Made by a program: the position numbers and the translations under genes. A stretch of 64,000 bases of DNA from Diphasiastrum complanatum (taxonomy: Eukaryota > Streptophyta > Lycopodiopsida > Lycopodiales > Lycopodiaceae), in NCBI GenBank assembly GCA_029204225.1, contig CM055104.1:55983447-56047446 (forward strand), read 5' to 3'. Below the pieces are notes generated by a model. That model was not told the DNA's origin, made no database searches, and saw nothing but the letters and a program-made list of their open reading frames with translations. Below are positions 44,530 to 56,229 of this stretch, piece by piece (within the stretch, counting starts at the first letter, position 1; each line of letters begins with the position of its first letter).

Positions 44530-46020
44530 ATCCTCACATGCACGTAATGTTCCACATACTGAAAAAAGGACCCCAAAGCTAGACTTACCTAAGTACGATG
44601 GTAACACTGATCCTCAAAGATTTCTCCAAGTCTTTGAGAACGCCTATGACGTCTACGGTGAGACATCACCAGAGGCCATGGTCCAGCTCTTCTCGATGAC
44701 CATGATCAATCGCGCACGAGAGTGGTTTTTTAACCTTGATCGTGAAGATAAACGTGACTAGTTACTCTTGAAAGAGACCTTCATCAAACGGTTCAAGCCT
44801 TTTCGCTTGATAGAAAGCCCTTTTGTCAAATTAACTAAAATCAAAATGACAAAAGACGAAAAAGTACATGACTACATTGAACGATTTAAACCTTAAAAAG
44901 TCAGGTACAAGAGTAACCTACCGAGTCCATGCTCATCATTTGGTTCCTTGTTGGACTCCCACGATGGATACGACGTGAACTTCGTTCCAATGATGAATAT
45001 ACATCATTGAAACAAGCCATGTCTGATGCCATTCGGGAAGAAGATGAGGGCTCAGATGTGGATGAACCACGTGAACGAAGAGCACATCGTGCCATCCAAG
45101 AAGCTCGACCAAACAATGACACACGAGAACAATTATGGAAAACACAGATGGAGTTGCTTAATCAGCAACACCAACAACAGATGGAGAAACTCACAAAAGA
45201 GTTTCAAAACACTCTTAAGTCTATCCAAAGTTCGATGCCAGGTCAGTTACCCACTGGCCAAATCCATCATAGACAAGAGAACACGTGGTGCCCTCACTGC
45301 CGAGGAACACACAGTGGCAATGAGTGCCCTTCATACCAACCGGTCCCAGATACCTCCATGATCAAATGTGAAATCTGCAACTTTATGGGGCATACCTCCC
45401 TTTATTGCTATTATAACACGAGGAATCAGCCTCACAACCAGTCAGGAGGACATTATCAACCTCCTCGACAACCATTTGTTTCACAGCAACAACACACGTC
45501 CTATCCACCATGAAACAACCAGATCCATATACAAGAGTTGCCCAGACAACCTAGACATGAACCTCAACCACAGCTGGCACTCTTAGGACCACCACCACGA
45601 GGACAACAGGATCTAGGAGCACAAAAACATAGACATCCACTGGTAGAAAACTCCTACAATCAATCATATCATCATGATATATCAATTCCATCATCTAGCC
45701 ATCACCAGTATCAAACCGACAACTCATGTTCGTGCAAACAAGCTGAGTATTCCACACCACCAGAAAACCCAACACAGCGAGCCATCCAAGATGGTTATGC
45801 TATCGCCACCGGACCAATGAGCAACCGCTGCTTTATCTGTGGCGAAACAAGACATTTCATGGCTGACTGTAAAGTCGAAAACCAATACCATGCGAAATGT
45901 CCTGACTGGCGTCAAAAACAGATGCGTGCCAAGCTTAAACAACCAATCAAGCCCTTGTCAGAGGGGACAGACAACAACCAGTCCGACAAAGCTTCCACGT
46001 CTGGTAAAGAATCAACTCAA
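44530..46020 (+). pseudogene. gag: Gypsy F gag and zinc knuckles
   Basis: This is a relative of GY1 gag: LPKYDGNTDPQRFLQVFENA, REWFFNLDREDK, FLVGLPRWIRREL and AIREEDEGSDVDE (compare GY1 AIREEDEGSDDE). The Gln-rich helix (NQQHQQQMEKLTKEF) is followed by knuckles CPHCRGTHSGNEC (from 45289, spacing x3), CEICNFMGHTSLYC and CFICGETRHFMADC (from 45829). The capsid part has a TAG near 44759 and a frameshift near 44900. From 44929 the frame is long, broken only by TGA at 45511 and a shift near 45530. The fourth knuckle of GY1 is degenerate here (CPDWRQKQMRA). Confidence 0.85.
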
Positions 46021-47365
46021 ATGATTTCTAAAGTCCCAGAACATTTTGTGGACCCACCTTTCGATCTTCCACAGAAGTTCAAAGACTTTACACTGGATGG
46101 CGTTGTTATCCAGTTACCGCAGCCACATCGGAAACCTACACCAAGTTCCAATTCTTTTGAAGGACCCGCTAAGACAATTCCACTAAACCTTAAGGATCCT
46201 GACGAGGACATAGATCACATAGTTCATGTTGGTGCACATCTGTCATCAACCCAACTGTCTGATCTAGAAACTTTATTACGCAAATACAAGGATGTATTTG
46301 CATGGAATTATACCGAAATGAAAGGAAGCCCCCCTGAAATAGTAGTATATCGGATTCCTCTAGAATACAATGCTAAGCCTGTTAGGGCTAAACCTTACCG
46401 CAGTAACCCAGTATATCGTTAAAGGATCGATGAGGATATTAAGAAATTGCTAGATGCTGGCTTCATTTATGAAGTCCAACATACTGATTGGGTATCACCC
46501 ATTGTGGTTGTACCCAAGAAAAACGGCAAGCTTCGTATCTGTGTTAACCTCAAGAACCTTAATGCAGTTACGAAGAAAGACCATTTTCCCTTGCCCTTAA
46601 CGACCCAAATATTAGAGGAAATGGCAGGAGCTGAAGCTTTCAGCTTCTTGGATGGATTCAACGGTTATTTTCTTATTCAAATAGCCCCTGAAGATAAACA
46701 TAAAATGGCTTTTGCCACAGAGAACGACATTTATGCTTATAACGTTATGCCTTTTGGCTTATGTAACGCCCCCTCCACTTTCCAACGGGTCATGCAACTA
46801 GCCTTTCAGGATCTATTACATCGGATAGTGGAGATTTATCTCGACGATCTAGGTGTACATTCTTCCGTTGTTACGCACTTAGACGCCTTGGAAAAAATCT
46901 TCATTTGTTGTCGTAGGTTCGGCATCTCACTAAACCCTGATAAATGCCAAATATGGGTCACCCTCGGGGTTGTACTCAGACATATAATATCAAAGGACGG
47001 TATTTCTACCGACCCGTCAAAAATCATGGTTATCGTGGACATGCCCCTACCTGCAACGGTGAATGAAGTATATGTCTTCCTCGGTCATACCAACTATTAT
47101 CGCATCTTTATAATCGACTATGCCGGCAAGGCACGCCTCGTTTATTTAGTTGTGGTAGATCCGCGCAAGGCCTTTGAGGAGTTGAAAACAGCCCTCACGA
47201 TGGCTCCCATACTCCACTCGCTAGATTACACGAAAGAATTCCATGTGCATACTGACGCAAGTAAATATGCCATTGGAGGTCTCCTTGCACAACCGGGCTA
47301 GTATGGCAAAGATTTTCCTATACTCAATCATATTTTTTCACGCTTGAAGTTCTTCACTTGCATAC
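46021..47365 (+). pseudogene. pol: Gypsy F RT, protease missing, cut in RNase H
   Basis: Directly after the knuckle region, and in the same open frame, the pre-RT linker starts (FDLPQKFKDFTLDGVVIQLP, aligned with ELSNTFKNYTLDDVVIM of GY1). The whole protease is therefore absent, about 1.5 kb compared with GY1. The RT is well preserved: TDWVSPIVVVPKKNGKLRIC, SFLDGFNGYFLIQIAPEDKH, MPFGLCNAPSTFQRVMQ and catalytic YLDD at 46836-46847. Stops are TAA at 46420 and TAG at 47299. The RNase H begins (FHVHTDASKYAIGGLLAQPG) but ends at about 47365. No LTR is found for F. Confidence 0.88.
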
Positions 47366-47396
47366 CATAGATCCATCCCTTCATATTGAAAATTTG

Positions 47397-47560
47397 ATCA
47401 ATCTCAACCGACGAGATTCACTTCAATCTCAACCAACGGGATCCACTTCAATCTCAACCGACGGGATCCACTTCAGTTTCAACCGACAGGATCCACTTCA
47501 GTCTCAACCGACGGATTCCAGTTCCATCTTGACCGACGGGTTCCAGTTCCATCTCGACCC
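47397..47560 (+). repeat. 25-bp tandem repeat, about six units
   Basis: Units of AATCTCAACCGACGGGATCC plus ACTTC repeat with period 25 and a few substitutions; the last units drift towards TTCCAGTTCC ends. It has the same CTCAACCG core as the array in LTR I. No spacer alternation, so not a CRISPR array. Confidence 0.85.
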
Positions 47561-47764
47561 TCCTCCCCTTTACCCCTACCAACCAACATGCATACAAACT
47601 TTAAGTTTAATAATTGTAAACTTTAAGTTCACAGGGACATCTATTCCCCCCCGCTCTTCCTTTCAACTATTCTCCCCTCCTCGGGCACCTTCCCACGGCC
47701 TGATCGCGCAATACACGGGATTCCATAAACTCTCGAACAGAGAGCTACCAGCAGGGTATCTGCC

Positions 47765-47765
<1 letters not shown>

Positions 47766-47818
<53 letters not shown>
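47766..47818 (+). repeat. (CG)n-(GA)n compound microsatellite
   Basis: A short CG run (ending 47773) continues into 45 bases of GA repeat (47774-47818). Open frames across it (Arg-Glu or Ser-Leu runs) are artefacts. Confidence 0.95.
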
Positions 47819-47819
<1 letters not shown>

Positions 47820-47821
<2 letters not shown>

Positions 47822-50673
47822 GCAATGGTTGACAACTTGACTACTTAGATTGGTTGTTTGACGGCCATAGCATGAAATAACTTGTCGTTGGTTGAGTTTT
47901 AGTTGGCTGTGGGTGACTCGTGGAGACCACAAATTCAATCGATTTGCCCTACAGACATGCGGTCTGTCACGAAAGTTCTATAGTCTATAGTCATCCATGG
48001 CGAAGAATCAAAGATTAGACAAGTCCCATCACTGTTCACACCTGACTGCGGCCCTGCAACAGTGGACTGAAACATGCTTCGAGGCACCCAGACCCTACAG
48101 GCACCCAGACCCTACTGACCTGTGGATTTCCAAAAGGTTTATGGCCCTGCTATAGCGCAACTCATTGGAAGGTTTTGGAAGGGTTCACAACCTGCTGTTA
48201 CAACGCATTTTCGGAAGGAGCCAAACCCAGCTGACCCTCACCGAGGCCCTGAATTAGAATCTGCTAGCTCGCTACATCCCATACTGTAGCTCGTTGGAGG
48301 CTGCCTCTGTGTGCGATGCCCTGCCTCTGTTCGCTGCTCCTACAGCTCCTCGCTGGCCCTGTGCACCTGCTTACTACCCGCTGTCCACCTACGGCCCTGC
48401 TATTTATGGCTGTTGTGTCTGCAGCTCCTCGCTACTGCCTCCTCGCTGGGTGCTAATGTATCCACAGACCGGTTATGACTGTTTTGACAACAAGGTTCCA
48501 AGCCAAACTGTTGATTTGCTACCTGCGAAATTTTCAGAACTACTGATTTACAGTGGAGCGACCATCTATTCTCTCTCTGATCTCTGTCCACTGCCTGTTC
48601 ATAGTCGATAGAGTTACAGATTGTGGAAAATTTCATGGCTATCAGTAGCTGTCCACTACCCTGCCTATCCATCGCTGACAGAGAGACAGTGTTTTGAAGA
48701 GTTCATCGCCACGAGAAGTGTTTCTACCTTGACTATCCATCCTTGCCATTAAGAGTGGTGTTTTGCTGTCATCCTATGTTGCAAAATCGATGCTTTCTAA
48801 GGCACCGTACCTTTGCTGACTCGACATGAATCGCTCGTGTTGGTCAAAACTAAACCAAAGATGTGCAGAGCAGAGAATCTCTATAGTTTGAAAGAACGAC
48901 AAGCACATTTCTGAGAGGATATTCATCTGCGGTTTCTACTTCAGCAGCCAAAAGATTGCGATTGTCATTGAAGGAGTGAAGTGGCATTCATGACTAGAGT
49001 ACCCACACATAATGGATACCTAACGACATTCGGACTGTCATTGCTATTTGTGGACTTGTTGTGATAATCTACTCTACTTAATTCCCCGTTTATATTCATC
49101 TCGATTGTATGAAGGATTTTGTTCTTACTTTCAAGCACATGGTGGCAAGGCTTCGTTACGTAAATCATTTATGGTAGTGAATCATTTTTGTGCTACCTCA
49201 AGTAGAGAAGTGTATAAATCATAGTAATGGTATGAAAAAATACAGTTTGTATGAGTTGTGTAGAGAACGAATTTCTTCACACTGTTTTTTCGACCTACTA
49301 ATCACTAGCCGAATCCAAGAGAAGTTTGGAAGTCAGTACGAAAATATTTTTACAGTTTATGCTTCAATAGTATGGAACTACTAGTTGAACAACCATAAAA
49401 CGTCAAGTTCGGAAGCATTTTTCCCATTTTCGTCATTTATGGAGAGTGTATGATTGGACCCGACCTCTGTGAAACACCAGAGCGGGAAGTCTGCCAGATC
49501 CAGTTGAAACACACTGGCCTGGCTAAAGTCGCACTAGATACACCATTTCCGGTACTGTCTAGTGAAATAGCTAGACCCGGAACTTGGAAAATGCTACTGC
49601 TCATTCAACAGAGTGGCAGGCATAACTCAACCATCACTACACTGTTCTGACCTAAGACCTAGTTTTTGGATCGACAACACCTAGAAGCTAGGGTTTCGGG
49701 ATATTTATCAAAAGTCACTCCAAAAGAAATGGTTTACAATTCCGTTATGCATTACAATGTGCCCGCACTAGTCATTTGCTCATTAGGGTTACTTGACATG
49801 TTGAAAGAGACTAATACGGTTATGCTGGCTAGGATATTCTATAGTAGCCATCATATGAGTAATGTAGACCAATTCTAAATGTGTTTACTATTTGTGTCAT
49901 TGTATCCACGCAACCCATAGGGAAGAGGACATTCGTGTCTGCAGCTCATTTTTAGAGGTGACTTACTGTGACCATCGATATATGGAAATACTAAATACTC
50001 TACGGTACTCAGGCGGAAAGACAGTACGTTTCATGAGTCATCAGTTTGAACATTTTTGACATGAGACATAGTTGAATCACTGAAGGATATAGTAGTTCAG
50101 GTTGTTGTGATGAGTGAGAGTTAAATAACGGGTCATTTGTCCGTAGAAGTAAGTTCAAGACATGAGTTTAAGACTAGGCATATTCAGAGGTCATAGTTTG
50201 ACATACCACAGAATGCTATGAAGCAGTGTTGTCATAGCAACTCTACAACCTTGTCGCTATCGTTTTGCTAGAGGTCACATGTACCAAAACTACTAACGAC
50301 TGTCTGGTATAGCGCAATACCCAACCCATCGCATTACTAGGAGATCACACTGTGGGGGCCATAACCAAGCTAGACGATCGCCAACGAGCCAGGCTAGCAT
50401 CAACAGAACGTTCCGTGAAAATACGGTGACTAGCATCCTATAAGTTAGGGTTACCATTACAGTATACCCACGAATGACATGATAGACCTAGCGGTGCCTT
50501 AGGGTTAGCGTGACCATGCCGTCAGACCTAATGAAACTAGTCTAACACTATGTCCAGCTATTTAGACATGATACGTTCAGTACTGCATGGAAGTTAGAAC
50601 GACAATGAGCTTGTAGAAATTACAAGGGCGTTACGATGAACGGTACCTAGAGATCACCTGCCCTCACCCAAAC
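47820..50673. other. Unrecognised island
   Basis: About 2.85 kb matches no element elsewhere in the window. It is less AT-rich than its neighbours in 48040-48450, where GGCCCTG, CTCGCTGG and GCTCCT words recur. Open frames are short (105 codons at most, 48294-48611) and show no domain. It may be the outer part of LTR Y, whose end follows at 50674, or old intergenic DNA. Confidence 0.35.
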
Positions 50674-50919
50674 CACTTTTAGAAAAAAGAGTTATGTAAT
50701 CATCTGAACCACGTTAACAGAGACAGAAACTATCCTCTTCCGATCATACTTCTGGAAGCCTGGAAAACTTCCATTGGCTGGAGGAGCACGAAGCGATCGA
50801 ATGAGCCACCAGGGTTGGAAGTGGCTGTCCTCGGTCCCTACCGTAAGGGCATTGTGGGCCCTTTCCCTTTTAGGAATTTCTGGCGAAACCAACCCCACGT
50901 CCAAAAAAAACCCCTAACA
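50674..50919 (+). repeat. LTR Y 3' end with primer site
   Basis: Matches 15990-16232 and 55023-55266. The end CCCCTAACA is followed after one base by TGGTGCGTCTGCTGGGAGGA, so this copy keeps the natural 5' LTR to leader junction of element A. Confidence 0.65.
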
Positions 50920-50920
50920 T

Positions 50921-51071
50921 TGGTGCGTCTGCTGGGAGGAACATTATATTGCTTGGTAGAATAATTATCCATGTCGATTGGTTTACAAAGCATATGTTTT
51001 AGAAATGGGTTGTCATTCAAGTGAGCAACTCTGACCCGCCAGACGCTTAACATTGGTGCGTCTGCCGGGAG
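50921..51071 (+). promoter_or_regulatory. Duplicated primer-binding-like site of element A
   Basis: TGGTGCGTCTGCTGGGAGGA (50921-50940) and TGGTGCGTCTGCCGGGAG (51054-51071) are 133 bases apart, each preceded by TAACAT. The bases following both (about 30) are also alike, so the leader start was duplicated. Just upstream of the second, CCGCCAGACGC can pair with GTGCGTCTGCCGG. The tRNA is not assigned. Confidence 0.5.
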
Positions 51072-51227
51072 TGACTTGATAAGAGAATACTGCTTGGAGA
51101 GTAGTCATGCTAGCAATGATCTACAAATTTCATGTGTCTCAAATTGTATGTGTTGAGAACGATTTTGCTATTTAGACTGTCAGTCTCACACTAACACCTT
51201 AGTGAGAGCTACTGGAGTAGTGTCGAA

Positions 51228-52953
51228 TGTTGTTTTCAAAGACAATTATTAGGTCAAAGTGGTTACCATCGCACAAAGATGTGTGCTGATCCCACAAAGA
51301 TTGGCTATAGAAATTTCATTGCATGAGACTAGTCTACTGCCTAGAAAACCAAGTCCAACCATAGATGGTGGAAGGAGGGCGGCCAGAAATCCACCTCTCT
51401 TCCCCTCAAAAGTTGTAGAGACTCGAGAACAGTTATCACAAGACCTCACAACGCCAATTCTTCTTGAGGATCGAGATGATATTACAATCAATTTGGAAAT
51501 AGCAATAGCACTCTCATTGCAAGAGTGAGAAGCCTCATACACATATGACATTCGACAAAAAGTAGAGATACGGGAATTCTCAACACAGAATGATAGTGAG
51601 GATGAGATTCTTGAACCAGTTGAGAGCTATAGTGATGAATCTGACTGGGAGACTGTATCTGAGGATGAAAAGCCAGAGCCCAATGAGGTGGCAGGTGATA
51701 AAGTAGTAAGTGAAGAAGAGACGATAGGTGATGACATAGTGTCAAAATAGAAAACAATGAATGAAAGCGAGGTTGAGTCAGATCTGGATTTCGATCAAGC
51801 AGATCATAATGATCATAACATAAACGAAGAAGTCTTAGGTGAAGTTGACGATCGAGCTCAAGCACCAACTGTACAAACACTTGATCTATACCTATCACAT
51901 CGGTGATCAGGAGAGTCACTCAGCCAATAGTTGTTCCTGATGACACCGAGAGGGTACCTAGTATAGTAGGCTCTCTACCACAATTCCATTGAAACAATAA
52001 TGAAGATGACCACGAGCATCTCGAAGATTTTGAGACACTAATGGTTGTTAATGCAATTGTGAATCCGACGCATAGGATAATGTTATTTCCCACAACTCTG
52101 GTAGGAGAAGCCAGGCGCTGGTACTATAATTTACCCAAAGCTTCCATTACAACCTGGGAAAAATTGTTTGAACTATTTTTATCATAGTTTGGACTCAAAT
52201 ACAATATTGATAGCTTGATATTCGCTCTGACCACGATACAACAAGAACCAAGTGAATCAGTATGTTTATATGTTAAACGACTCAAGGATCTCGTTCGCCA
52301 ATTGAACATAGGGCTAGCGACAAAGGTATCATCTCAACTAGTACTCACCTTTTTCTTGAGGGGCCTACAACGAGCTATCCAGCTAGAAGTACGCCAATTT
52401 GGGGCTACATCATTTGAAGAAGCAGTGTCTAGAGCCAGAACCACAGAAGAGGCCTTTTCTGCTACGAATGAATGCCAAACCATCTTAGCCATAATGAAAA
52501 TTGTGAACCATATGGTACCATTGAAAGAGGACACCAAACCAGTAGAACGTGATAAATCACCACTTGATAGTCCCACTTTTGTAGGAGGTGTTGCACTTGC
52601 ATGTTCCAAGACCTTTTGCAGATATTGTAGGGAGTGTGGCCATTCAGAGGATGGATGTTGGTCACAAGAGAATGGTATCAATAATAGAAATCGAAGGCAA
52701 GAACCGATAGGCCATGATTTCATGGATGACAAACTACTTAGAACCTACCAAACTTGGAATCAATCGTAGATAGATTGTTGAGTGGCCTCTCAAGATGACG
52801 TAATCAGAACGGAAGGAGAGAAGCCCCCAATAAACTTGGTAGGAACACTCACAGAGAAGAAACGGCAGTTTCTTTCTTTTACACTGTGTCTAGCCACTTT
52901 AGGGCAGGCTGGGACCCAGTTCTAAGGCAAATTTGTGCCGATTTTTCTCTAAT
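51228..52953 (+). pseudogene. gag: Unit A, copy 1: gag-like gene with CCHC knuckle
   Basis: The protein begins with an unrecognised part (IAQRCVLIPQRLAIEISLHE), then an acidic stretch (YSDESDWETVSEDE). The capsid region in this copy is frameshifted near 51885 and 52090, then open from 52215: FALTTIQQEPSESVCLYVKR, VLTFFLRGLQRAIQLEVRQF and the knuckle CRYCRECGHSEDGC (52618-52659). The order fits a plant gypsy gag, unlike GY1 or H. No protease or pol follows: after about 180 bases LTR X begins (52954). CGA codons are kept at 52369 and 52689 where copy 2 has TGA. Confidence 0.75.
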
Positions 52954-54653
52954 AAGCGGGTTTTACATGCCGATTTTTCAGTTATTGGGAACTTAAGCTT
53001 CAATATTAGCCCGATTTTCTGTGCGAAAATATCGGCTAACATTGGCGACTACCACTGGGTAGTATGGTCCCCATACGGCGGACCCAGAGTCCATGGTTTC
53101 GCAGACCAGCTCTTGGTAGTGGATCAAGTTTAGTGGGCTCAGCACCCTTGCTAGGTGATGCTAACCACAGTGAATTTCTGGGATGTTTCAACGACTTCCT
53201 TCCCAAAGGCCATCGATTGAGCCCTTAGGATCCATCTGCAACCGGATTGGATTTAACCGCAGCATCTTTGGTGTCTTCATACCTGTCAAAACCCACCTGT
53301 GACCTAAATGGCAAATGCTCCCAATTCCATCAGATGTAAGGCAATGCCCACTTTCGGACCCATGCATGGAGGGATATGCAAATGCAAATATCAGGAGTGG
53401 AGAGATGCAAGTCAACAGTATTGTGTCTAACATCGTGTCATTGATGTGTGTGTGAATGCATATGCAATGAGGCTTTGATGCCCCAACTCTGAAACCGGTC
53501 CAGACTAGTGTTTACCACCTCTTTTTTTTTTTTTTTTTAGACATTCAACGTATAGTCTCTAAGAACTGATTCGATGGGGAATAACCATTTCTCCTCTATG
53601 TATTGACTCTTCTCTCAAGCCCTATATTTTGACAGTAGTCCATGTAGGACAACATACTATCCTAAGATCCAATACACAAGATGGTAGGAAGTACTAGTTT
53701 TCTGCTAGTCTATGAAATCAATTCGAAAAATTGTCCTCACCTCTTATGGATGTGCAAGGCGTCACTCGTCCTCACAAATTGGTTCGAGATCTGATAGAGA
53801 TACAATTGAAGTCTTTTTCAATTTTTTTTTTCTTTTACTTTTCTCTCAATCTTTCTTTCTCTCTCTTTTTCCGTTTTCTTTTTCTTCTTTTTACTTTTCT
53901 TTTTAATTTTTTATGTCCTAGTAGGGACCTTATAAAAGATGGTTTCCGGTCAGTGGATATGGAGAAGAATCTTCTTAGTTGTCTGATGTCAGTAAGTGGT
54001 ACTGATTCAAATGTATACATTCATTGCATATCATCCATATCATCTGATCCAACTTTATGTACAAAGCATAAATATCCTTCAGTAACTGTCTCAAATGGTT
54101 CAGTACTCAAAGTAGTGACATTTCAAGCTTGTTATCTTACTACATGTAACCATCATGTGGAGACTCTCAGTTTTTTCCTTTATCCGTCACGTCTTGAAAT
54201 TTTCCAACTGTCCAGTCAATCATGCCTTATCTATTGGGCGATGGATTCACTCCCCACCCCACTACACTGTTTCTATTCCAACTTTTTCACTCTTACCCTC
54301 CCTTTTATGCTTCTGATCAGACACTCATGCCTATGGGAGAAAATAGTAATTAAACTTGCAGCTCAGAGTATATGCAGAATGTAGGGGTATGGATGCATGA
54401 GACGGTCTTGCAATCAAATGTCCAAGCACATTGTGCCTACATGATGCAGTGCAGCGTGAGTGAATGGAGTCAAGTCAACTCATCTATGATATCTGTGGAT
54501 CACAGTTTTCAGTGTGTGTGAGTCTCACATGCAGTAACAATAACTCCCATATTTATACACTGAAATAATCTTTTTTTTTCCTAGTGGTATTTTAAAGCAG
54601 GATAGAACGTTGACCAACAAATAAAGAAAATAAATCGGCAAGTAAAGTCAAAC

Positions 54654-55020
54654 TTACCACCCCTCGACTCTCTTATGTGAAATCAGGAATAAGGGTGTAC
54701 TGCTGTCACCTTTGTCTGGGTATTCATCATGCGCTTTAACCCTAACTTGCACTTCAGTGTTTTTTGTCCTATTTCTCTTTGGCATATTCGGTCGTTCGTG
54801 TATATGATAGGTGGCCAAAAGATCTAGGTCATCATTTGGTTCAAGGAAATATCCTAGCACCACGTTTTTTTCATGTTTGGATTCTTCATTACTGATGTAG
54901 TTGGGTAGTTCTTTGTCTCAAAGAAACGGGTCATCTGGTGTTCCAGTACTATCCTGGATAAAATTATCAAAGTTTACCACCATGTGGTCATCTATTGTCG
55001 CCTTTTGATATTTGAATAAG
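54654..55020 (-). pseudogene. Unrecognised open fragment inside repeat B, copy 2
   Basis: Second copy of 15621-15985. Here the frame reads from about 55020 to the stop at 54654 with a single TGA (near 54930) and keeps CAG where the first copy has TAG. It includes FDNFIQDSTGTPDDPFL and DKELPNYISNEESKHEKN. No family recognised. Confidence 0.3.
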
Positions 55021-55266
55021 CACACTTTTAGAAAAAAGAGTTATGCAATCATCTGAACCACGGGGACAGAGACGAAAACTATTCTCTTTCGACCATACTT
55101 CTGGAAGCCTGGAAAACTTCCATTGGCTGGAGGAGCACGGAGCGATCAAAGGAGCCACCAAGGCTCGAAGAGGCTATCCTCGGTCCCTACCATAAGAGCA
55201 TTGTGGGCCCTTTCCCTTTTAGGAATTTCTGGCGAAACCAACCCCAAGTCCGAAAAACCCCTAACA

Positions 55267-56229
55267 CTCAACAGCGTGGACTAGATTCTGTCCTTGTGAA
55301 ATGTTGAAATAACTAGAAAGTTGTTAAACAGATGCACAACCACCTGTATGACTGGTTTCGTGATAGCATCTATCAGGTAACCGTTGTTAGTCTGGATGGA
55401 GATTTCTGGTGCAGTCTTGGCGACGAAAGGTTTGATTAGACTTTTTGCCTGACGATGGGAGATGGGCTGACGGTCACCGGACATAATGCCAACGTTGACC
55501 ATCGAGTTTGCGTTAATCCTGACCTTGTACATGGTACCTTGGTACAAGAAGTGGAAGCATGACTTCAACGCATCCCAGGTGGCGTAAGCGTGAAGGGCGA
55601 GGCCCATGTTAATCTAAGAATGAAAAAGCGTCGAGAAAAAAATCCATTGCCTCAAGAAGTGGGCCAGTAGTCTGAAGCCATGGTTGAATCAGAGTGTTAG
55701 AGGGTTAGGGCCAGATCTTTGTGGTTGAGGGTATTTCATGCTGGATCACTTGCTTGGTGCCAGAGTCTTCAGAGGATGAAGAGGCCATGCTAGCAGTGAT
55801 AGTTAAAATGCAAAAAAGCCGGAAAAATAGTGGAAAAAGTAAAAAGAGGTGGAAACTACAAAAACTGTGAATAACGAGTGTCGAATGGTAAGAACTGTAG
55901 TTCAGAGCACAAATCTAGGTTTGGAATGTGTAGATGATAGCTTGTATGAAGTTTGGTCGCAAACAGAGAACTTGGAAATTTCAGTGAAAATTTGAGCAGA
56001 GCTTCGCTAGCTAAGGTGACAAATGACTCGAATTCAGCCCTTATATAGTGGAATTTAGAGTGCGTATTAGGTGAAATCCACTTTCTCTTGTTCAGTTCTA
56101 CCCAAATTTTGGCAGGGACCTTCTTCACAAAATTGTAAGACCTCAGAGAAGTCTGTGAGAGTTCAGAAGGTGACTTGACTGCCCTGCGAAGGTTCTGCGA
56201 GGGTTCAAACTGTCTGCAAGGGTTCAAAC
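55267..56229 (-). pseudogene. Inverted ORF-CC promoter and 5' part, copy 2
   Basis: On the minus strand: CTATATAAG box (about 56049), leader, ATG at 55788-55786 (MASSSSEDSGTKQVIQ), and the N-terminal domain to FNNFLVISTFHKDRI. An early TAA (near 55700) and a frameshift near 55610 break it. CAG is kept at 55674-55672 where the 8.6-kb copy has TAG. Best copy for comparing the promoter. Confidence 0.7.

Larger units (their letters stand above)
52954..56229. repeat. Repeat unit B, copy 2
   Basis: Near-identical to 13907-17275: LTR X end and primer-like site (53043), pyrimidine tract (53814-53914), antisense fragment (54654-55020 minus), LTR Y end (55023-55266), inverted ORF-CC start (55267-56229). 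A 20-base deletion near 53400 distinguishes it from the other two copies. It ends earlier than copy 1, at the junction with the second unit A (56230). Confidence 0.8.

Noticed and set aside
47397-47560. CRISPR-like array
   Set aside because: The 25-bp units are head-to-tail with no unique spacers, and the setting is a plant genome.
47641-47938. Open frames with Ser-Leu or Arg-Glu runs
   Set aside because: They are translations of the GA microsatellite.
48294-48611. 105-codon frame as a gene
   Set aside because: No domain, no upstream or downstream signals, compositionally biased.
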